The translations under genes were made by a program, and so were the position numbers. The notes below the pieces were generated by a model. That model saw only the letters and a program-made list of their open reading frames with translations, was not told the origin of the DNA and did not search any database. This document shows, piece after piece, positions 59,376-64,000 of a DNA stretch of 64,000 nucleotides. The stretch covers positions 1,240,001-1,304,000 of the forward strand of contig NZ_CP097463.1 in assembly GCF_027247405.1 (NCBI RefSeq), written 5' to 3'. The DNA is from Jatrophihabitans cynanchi (GTDB lineage Bacteria > Actinomycetota > Actinomycetes > Mycobacteriales > Jatrophihabitantaceae). Position 1 is the stretch's first letter, and every line of letters begins with the position of its first letter.

Positions 59376-61961
59376 GGCGATCTCATCGGCGGACAGCCCG
59401 AGGATCTCTCGTAGCACGTGCTCGGTGTCCTGCCCGTAGTTCGGTCCACTGCGATCGAACGGTCCGCCGATGTACGGCGGCGTTTCGCTGAACGCGACCG
59501 GCACCTCTTTGACCGGCCACCGCCCGATCTCGGCCTGGTCCAGCTCGACCAGCCAGCCCAGGTGCGCCAACTGCGGATCGGTGTCGCAGCGATCCTCAGC
59601 GGTCTGGCAGACGCCCGCCGGCACACCAGCGGCCTGCAGCGCAGCCATCAATGCGAACGGCTCCCAGTCCCGCGTGGCGCCGGCCATCAACGCGTCGAGA
59701 CGATCCTGGTGCTGTATCCGATCGGCCAGGCTGACGAAGTCGGCGTCGTTCGTCCACTCGACCCGGCCGAGAACGCGCGTGGCCGCGATCCAGTGCTCCT
59801 GCGTGAACGCCGCTATCGCGATCCACCGGTCAAGACCGTCCGTCGGGTAGACGCCGTGCGGAGCTGCCGGCCGGTAGGGCGATCGATTGCCGATGCGCTG
59901 CCAACTGCGGCCGTTCGCGCTGTGATCGAGCACCGCCGTGCCGGTCAGATAGAGGCCGGCTTCCACCTGGGACGAGTCGATCCAGCAACCGCGACCGGTC
60001 GCGTGCCGCCGGTACAGCGCCGCGAACACGGCCAGAGCCATCTGGTATGCGCCGAACCAGTCGAGGTACGAGTAGCCGATGCCCGCCGGACCGTAGGGCT
60101 CCGGCAGGCCGGACATGTCGCTGAGCCCCGACATCGCCTGGGCGGTCGGCCCAAACGCCCGCAAGCCGCGGTACGTTCCGTGCTGGCCCATGCCGCTCTG
60201 CTGTACGTAAACGAGATCGGGCTTCACCGACCGCAGCACGTCGTAGCCGAGACCCATCCGGTCCATGGTCCCGGGCGAGAATCCTTCGACGAGGACGTCG
60301 GCGGTACGAACCAGTTCGAGCAGCAGCTCCCGTGCTCGGGGAGCTTTGAGGTTTAGGCTCATCGCCAGCTTGCCGGCGTTGATGTCCATGAAGGCGCCGC
60401 TGCGATTGACACTCGTCGTAGGCGTCGGGGTCAGCGGCCCGGTCGCCCGGTCGCGCTCGGCCCGGCCGCCGTCCGGCGCGGTCCCCAGACCGCCTCGCAT
60501 TCCGTCGAGCCGGCTCTCGTGCTCGACCTTGATGACTTCGGCACCGTGCGCGGCAAGGAATCGGCCGGCGCCGGCACTGGCCAGGAACCAGCTGAGGTCG
60601 ACCACCCGGACACCGTCGAGCGCGAAGGGCTTGCCCCGTGGGCTCAGCCGGCCCGGCCCTGACGTAGGGGGCGGTATCGACCGGGGACGAGTCGCACGCG
60701 CGGCCACCTCGGCGAGCACGCTCTCGGTGTGCTCGCCGAGCATCGGGGCGCGCGGGCCCGTGCGCCACCCCGCGTCCGGGCAGAACCACCGCGAGGTGAC
60801 GTGGGTGAAGGCCCGACCGAGCTCGGGGAACTCGACGTCGGTGAAGGTGTCGCGCGCTAGCCAATGGGCATCGCCGACGTTCTCCTCCGGACGGCGCACC
60901 GGCGCCCACGCCATGCCCGCCGCCTGGCCCTCCAACCACAGGTCCCGGTCATAGGTGAAGCTGCGCACGAAACGATCGACGACCGCGTCGACGTGGAACA
61001 GGTTCTCCGGGCGGTGCAGCACCGCCGGGTCGGCGTACCTCTCATCGGCGAGATCGTCCGCCAGCCCGTACGACGCCAGCACCTTGGCGATCGTCGACAC
61101 CGTCGATCCGAAGCCACGCAGGTAGGTGCGGTAGGGCAGAATCCACCGGCCGTCCTTCGTGCGGGAGACGCCGGGCGTCATAACTCCGGCCGCACTGGCC
61201 GAACCGTCGGTCCGCCGGCCGAAGGAGTGGCGGCAGGTCAGCCGTCCGTGCGGAACCCGGTTGAAGATCCAATCCGGCACGTCGGTCTCGGTGTTACCGC
61301 TGACGACCTGGTGCACCGACGCGCTCAGTCGCTGTCCGCGACCGGACCGCTGACGGCTGAGGAGCGCGACGATCACCTGCATCGCGGCCAGCTCGCCCAC
61401 CATGTGGTAGGCCTGCCACATCTGCGGAGCCACCGGCGGCGCGTCGTACGTGCCGTCCGGCTCCGGGTCGTACCCGCAGTTCATGATCACGCCGCCGAGC
61501 GCCAGGTGGATCAGGTCGCTCCCCTGGTAGTCCGCCCACGGACCGGTGTCGCCGAACGGGCTGATCCGGACCTGGACCAGACCCGGATTGCGCTCGGCCA
61601 GTACGTCCGGCCCCAGTCCCCGGTCGGTGAGGTAACCGCGCGGGCGTGAGTCGATCAGCACGTCGGCGTCGGCCACCAGCTCCAGGAATCGATCCCGATC
61701 CTCGGTTGCGTCCAGGTCGAGGACGACGCCACGCTTGCCGAAGTTGTAGTGCCAGAAGTGCAGACTCCGGTTCGGGTGCGGGATGTCGTCGAGGAACGGC
61801 CCGAACGCGCGCGTGCGTTCGCCTCCGAGCGGCTCGATCTTGATGACATCGCCACCGAGCCCACCGAGCAGTCGTCCGCAGAACTCGCCGAGTTCGTCTG
61901 CGACTTCGACGATCCGGACGTCCGAGAGAAAGCCTGCCTGCTGGTCCTGGTCGGTCGACAA
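59349..61961 (-). CDS. Tandem-fused class III CoA-transferase
   Basis: The TTG at 61961 has AGGAG seven bases upstream, giving about 870 residues, twice the normal family length. The N-terminal half has SDVRIVEVADELGEFCGRLL and GGDVIKIEPLGGERTRAFGP. The C-terminal half repeats the pattern with LDGVRVVDLSWFLASAGAGR, GAEVIKVEHESRLDG and VEGFSPGTMDRMGLGYDVL. The catalytic Asp position of the second half is in RGCWIDSSQVEAGLYL; in the first half the matching RGQRLSASVHQVVSGN has no Asp, so that half may be inactive. It would activate an acid intermediate as a CoA ester. Confidence 0.88.
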   Translation of the reverse strand: MSTDQDQQAGFLSDVRIVEVADELGEFCGRLLGGLGGDVIKIEPLGGERTRAFGPFLDDIPHPNRSLHFWHYNFGKRGVVLDLDATEDRDRFLELVADADVLIDSRPRGYLTDRGLGPDVLAERNPGLVQVRISPFGDTGPWADYQGSDLIHLALGGVIMNCGYDPEPDGTYDAPPVAPQMWQAYHMVGELAAMQVIVALLSRQRSGRGQRLSASVHQVVSGNTETDVPDWIFNRVPHGRLTCRHSFGRRTDGSASAAGVMTPGVSRTKDGRWILPYRTYLRGFGSTVSTIAKVLASYGLADDLADERYADPAVLHRPENLFHVDAVVDRFVRSFTYDRDLWLEGQAAGMAWAPVRRPEENVGDAHWLARDTFTDVEFPELGRAFTHVTSRWFCPDAGWRTGPRAPMLGEHTESVLAEVAARATRPRSIPPPTSGPGRLSPRGKPFALDGVRVVDLSWFLASAGAGRFLAAHGAEVIKVEHESRLDGMRGGLGTAPDGGRAERDRATGPLTPTPTTSVNRSGAFMDINAGKLAMSLNLKAPRARELLLELVRTADVLVEGFSPGTMDRMGLGYDVLRSVKPDLVYVQQSGMGQHGTYRGLRAFGPTAQAMSGLSDMSGLPEPYGPAGIGYSYLDWFGAYQMALAVFAALYRRHATGRGCWIDSSQVEAGLYLTGTAVLDHSANGRSWQRIGNRSPYRPAAPHGVYPTDGLDRWIAIAAFTQEHWIAATRVLGRVEWTNDADFVSLADRIQHQDRLDALMAGATRDWEPFALMAALQAAGVPAGVCQTAEDRCDTDPQLAHLGWLVELDQAEIGRWPVKEVPVAFSETPPYIGGPFDRSGPNYGQDTEHVLREILGLSADEIASLAREGVL

Positions 61962-62021
61962 CAGCCTGCTCCTGGTCAACTAGCGACCGCGCTGATCCGC
62001 GGCCCATCTGCCATACATCAA

Positions 62022-62037
62022 TTGTCAGGCTATTATA
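62022..62037. promoter_or_regulatory. Promoter / operator-like site upstream of fused CoA-transferase gene
   Basis: TTGTCAGGCTATTATA in the 114-bp gap between the regulator gene and the CoA-transferase gene. TATTATA may be a -10 box; TGTCAGGC matches the TGTCAGAC-type sites at 57261, 62870 and 63840. Confidence 0.45.
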
Positions 62038-62075
62038 TGGAACGCGAAGAGGCTAGGTGTCGGCCGAAAAATGAC

Positions 62076-62831
62076 CTATCGAGCGCGCCGGGCCGAGGCC
62101 GGGCGACGGGTACTTGGCGCACCCTGCGCCACGCTGGCCAGATGCGCCAGATGTGACCGCGTGGCCCGCTCGGCCCGATCGGGGTCGCCCTCGGCGATCC
62201 CCTCCAGGATGTCTCGATGCTGCCGGACGGCTTCGCGCGCGCTCTCGGCAGAGTGCCGCACCAATCGAACCGGCTGGGTCAGGTCGTGCAGCGCGCCCAG
62301 GAGGGCGGCCAACACGTCGTTGTGCGTCGCCCGCGCGACCAGATAGTGGAACTTGGCGTCGAGCGGGGGGACCGCGGGATCCTCGAACGTCATAACCCGT
62401 TCGGAGTCGAGCACGTTGCGGATCGCGGTTACGTCGTCCTCGGTGCGGTTGGTCGCCGCCAACCGAGCGGCCGGGATCTCGAGGATCTCGCGAACCATGG
62501 AGATCTGATCGTGGTCGATGGTCCCAAGCGACAGCGTCGCCCGCATCGACGCGGCGATCATCTCCGCCAGTTCCGTCGGGCCGATCTGGCGCACGAAGCT
62601 ACCGCCGGTCGCGCCCGGCTGCGTGAGGATCAGGCCCGAGGCGGCGATCGACCTGAGCGCCTCACGGATGGTCGCCCTCGACACCCCGAACAGCTCGGCA
62701 AGTTCGGCCTCGCTCGGCAGCTTGTCGCCCTGCTGCAACTGGCCGGTCGTGATCGCCTCCCGCAGCTGCTCCTCGACCTGCAGGCGTGGGCGCTTGACAC
62801 TCTTGGGGTTGAATCCGGTTGGCGCAACCAC
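62076..62831 (-). CDS. GntR-family regulator (FadR subfamily), copy 1 of a paralogous pair
   Basis: 251 residues. Winged HTH KLPSEAELAELFGVSRATIREA with the wing QPGATGGSFVRQI, followed by an FCD domain (MVREILEIPAARLAATNRTE, DAKFHYLVARATHNDVLAAL, RQHRDILEGIAEGDPDRAE). The GTG start has a GAGGTGA site. It is strongly similar to the next regulator upstream over its whole length, so the pair arose by duplication. It probably controls the CoA-transferase and neighbouring operons through TGTCAGAC-like sites. Confidence 0.92.
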   Translation of the reverse strand: MVAPTGFNPKSVKRPRLQVEEQLREAITTGQLQQGDKLPSEAELAELFGVSRATIREALRSIAASGLILTQPGATGGSFVRQIGPTELAEMIAASMRATLSLGTIDHDQISMVREILEIPAARLAATNRTEDDVTAIRNVLDSERVMTFEDPAVPPLDAKFHYLVARATHNDVLAALLGALHDLTQPVRLVRHSAESAREAVRQHRDILEGIAEGDPDRAERATRSHLAHLASVAQGAPSTRRPASARRAR

Positions 62832-62864
62832 GCAGTCACCTCGGCGCTAGAAATCGCATTTATC

Positions 62865-62881
62865 TTACATCAGACATCAAG
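62865..62881. promoter_or_regulatory. FadR-type operator-like site upstream of regulator copy 1
   Basis: TTACATCAGACATCAAG lies about 35 to 50 bases upstream of the GTG. The ATCAGACAT core resembles the CGTCAGACAG site upstream of copy 2. Probable autoregulatory site. Confidence 0.4.
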
Positions 62882-63056
62882 ACGCTCGACTCGGACTCTA
62901 TAGCAAGTCCGAACGCAAATCAGCTAGCCGGCTGGTGGAATCGTAGGGACAACTCTGCCACGTAGCGCCAATTTCGTCCCGCCCGAGGCGCGCGCAGCCT
63001 GCCTCAACCCAACCGGTCTGACAGTTAGCCAGGGCCAGCTGATCCAACCCTGGCGG

Positions 63057-63800
63057 TCACCGGGCTCCGGCGACGCGCTTCGGCGCGCGCTTACGGGCCG
63101 CCTTCGGGCTCGCTGATGCTGGCGTGCGCGCCGACTCGAGCACATGCCGGCGCGAACACTTCTCCGCTTGATCCGGGTCGCCGGCGGCGATCGCCTCGAG
63201 GACCTCCCGCTGCGTAGGCGAGTTCGCGCCGCGCGCGCTGTCCGTGTCCGCCACCGGTTCGGTGAGCTGTCGCATGGCGCCGAGCAGGGCGGACAGCACG
63301 TCGTTGTGGGTAGATTTCGCGACCAGTGCGCCGAAGGCGGCCGCGCTCGGCTTGTCGTTCTCAGCATCGGCGTCGCTCGCATCGAGCGCACCTCGGATCT
63401 CAGTGACGTCCATCGCGCTGCGGTTTGTGGCCGCGAGCCGGGCGGCCGGAACCTCGAGCAGCTCACGCACGACCCGGATGTCATCTCGGCTGACCGTGCC
63501 GAGCGCGAGCGTGGCACGAATCGGGACGGCGATCATCTCGGCCAGTTCGGCGGCGCCGAGCGTGCGGATGAAGCTGCCGCCGCTCGCCCCGGGCTGGGTG
63601 TGGATGAGCCCCGATGCACCCAAGGAGCGCAGTGCTTCACGCACGGTGACTCTGGACACGCCGAACAGCTCAGCGAGCGCCGCCTCGCTGGGCAGCTTCT
63701 CCCCTTGCTTGAGCTGCCCGCTCGCGATGGCCTCGCGAAGCTGGTCCTCGACCTGCAGCCGAGGCCGCTTGACGCTCGTCGGAGAGAACTTGGTCGCCAT
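63057..63800 (-). CDS. GntR-family regulator (FadR subfamily), copy 2 of a paralogous pair
   Basis: The ATG at 63800 with GGAGG eight bases upstream is preferred over 63815; 247 residues. HTH KLPSEAALAELFGVSRVTVREA and wing QPGASGGSFIRTL match copy 1 almost exactly; the FCD domain has VVRELLEVPAARLAATNRSA. In the helix where copy 1 has FHYLVARATHND this copy has FGALVAKSTHND, so one likely metal-binding His of the FCD site is replaced. Ligand specificity may therefore differ. The C-terminal tail is Lys/Arg/Ala-rich. Confidence 0.9.
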   Translation of the reverse strand: MATKFSPTSVKRPRLQVEDQLREAIASGQLKQGEKLPSEAALAELFGVSRVTVREALRSLGASGLIHTQPGASGGSFIRTLGAAELAEMIAVPIRATLALGTVSRDDIRVVRELLEVPAARLAATNRSAMDVTEIRGALDASDADAENDKPSAAAFGALVAKSTHNDVLSALLGAMRQLTEPVADTDSARGANSPTQREVLEAIAAGDPDQAEKCSRRHVLESARTPASASPKAARKRAPKRVAGAR

Positions 63801-63836
63801 TCGCGCAGCCTCCATTTGTCGGTCGGCTGCATATTC

Positions 63837-63852
63837 TAGCGTCAGACAGTGA
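63837..63852. promoter_or_regulatory. FadR-type operator-like site upstream of regulator copy 2
   Basis: CTAGCGTCAGACAGTG, 37 to 52 bases upstream of the ATG at 63800. It shares the GTCAGAC core with the site at 57261. Confidence 0.4.
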
Positions 63853-64000
63853 ACTGCTCTGCACCCTGCGGGGCGCCGCGCTCAAGCGGCAAGTACAACA
63901 CCCAGGATGGCGCGGACCCGACCGAGCAGATCGAGATCCCGGGCACCGAGGCCTCGCCCGCGTCCGAGCCACAAGCGACCGACCTGATCACCGTCCTCTT
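63853..64000. other. Right edge, no assignable gene
   Basis: The last 150 bp have open frames on both strands. The plus-strand one reads KYNTQDGADPTEQIEIPGTE and the minus-strand one ends DLDLLGRVRAILGVVLAA. Neither can be identified from so short a piece. Confidence 0.3.

Noticed and set aside
1-64000. CRISPR array
   Set aside because: No regularly spaced short direct repeats and no cas genes were seen. The repeats found are IS copies, target duplications and the tRNA-derived att cores.

Overview
The window is high-GC DNA with frequent GTG and TTG starts, dense overlapping operons (ATGA, GTGA, TAGTG junctions) and actinomycete-type families: FadR-type GntR regulators, a DUF35/thiolase pair, a PPOX-family flavoprotein, RbsABC-like transport, MobF/Xis/Int mobile-element genes, and Fic and PIN toxins. 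It is most likely a soil or environmental actinobacterium. The genus cannot be fixed from the sequence alone.

Left part, 1 to about 23.4 kb: a defence and mobile-element region. A GIY-YIG/DUF2075-like ATPase and a MazG-like pyrophosphohydrolase precede an intact IS3-family element (1041..2604). A second copy of exactly the same net length lies inverted at 15777..18938. Between them are about 13 kb of accessory genes: a NERD nuclease / HNH nuclease / PLD-DUF3427 helicase operon; a Doc-like toxin with a small antitoxin; the frameshifted tail of a relaxase-like gene followed by excisionase and integrase; and a large NTPase with a degenerate SIR2-like N-terminus, an overlapping partner gene and a nearby small membrane protein. 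The second IS3 copy is split by an IS256-family element. An identical IS256 element in the opposite orientation splits an IS1380-family element at 20172..23376. Each IS256 copy keeps its own 9-bp target duplication. A class II Fic protein with a strong upstream palindrome lies between the two IS256 copies.

Middle part, 23.49 to 40.64 kb (island A): bounded by two perfect 44-bp direct repeats. Each repeat is the 3' part (anticodon loop to acceptor end) of a tRNA-Ala(GGC), and each is followed by a closely related tyrosine integrase gene. The island carries a ten-gene minus-strand operon: GntR, class III CoA-transferase, isochorismatase-fold hydrolase, sugar-type ABC transporter, arylmalonate-decarboxylase-like enzyme, FAD amine oxidase, cupin and SnoaL-like protein. 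A divergent plus-strand operon carries a hydroxymethylglutaryl-CoA-lyase-like enzyme, an amidase with an AtzG-like tail, and an SDR. Two copies of a TTGTATACAA-like palindrome lie in the divergent promoter. A hypothetical gene and a VapBC-like pair close the island.

Right part, 40.6 to 64 kb (island B, right end outside the window): a second integrase, a decayed MFS transporter with an intact DoxX gene, then a large catabolic cluster. It contains a ketosteroid-dehydrogenase-like flavoprotein, an Old Yellow Enzyme / dienoyl-CoA-reductase-like flavoprotein, a luciferase-like monooxygenase, a second amidase, an SDR, a D-aminoacylase-like amidohydrolase, a Baeyer-Villiger monooxygenase, an HSL-type esterase, an amidohydrolase_2 enzyme, a DUF35 plus Ltp2-like thiolase pair, a PPOX protein, a tandem-fused CoA-transferase and two paralogous FadR-type regulators. 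TGTCAGAC-like sites recur in the promoters of this cluster. The gene set suggests breakdown of a cyclic or branched ketone, terpenoid- or steroid-like, through CoA esters and a retro-aldol step. The substrate is not identifiable from sequence.
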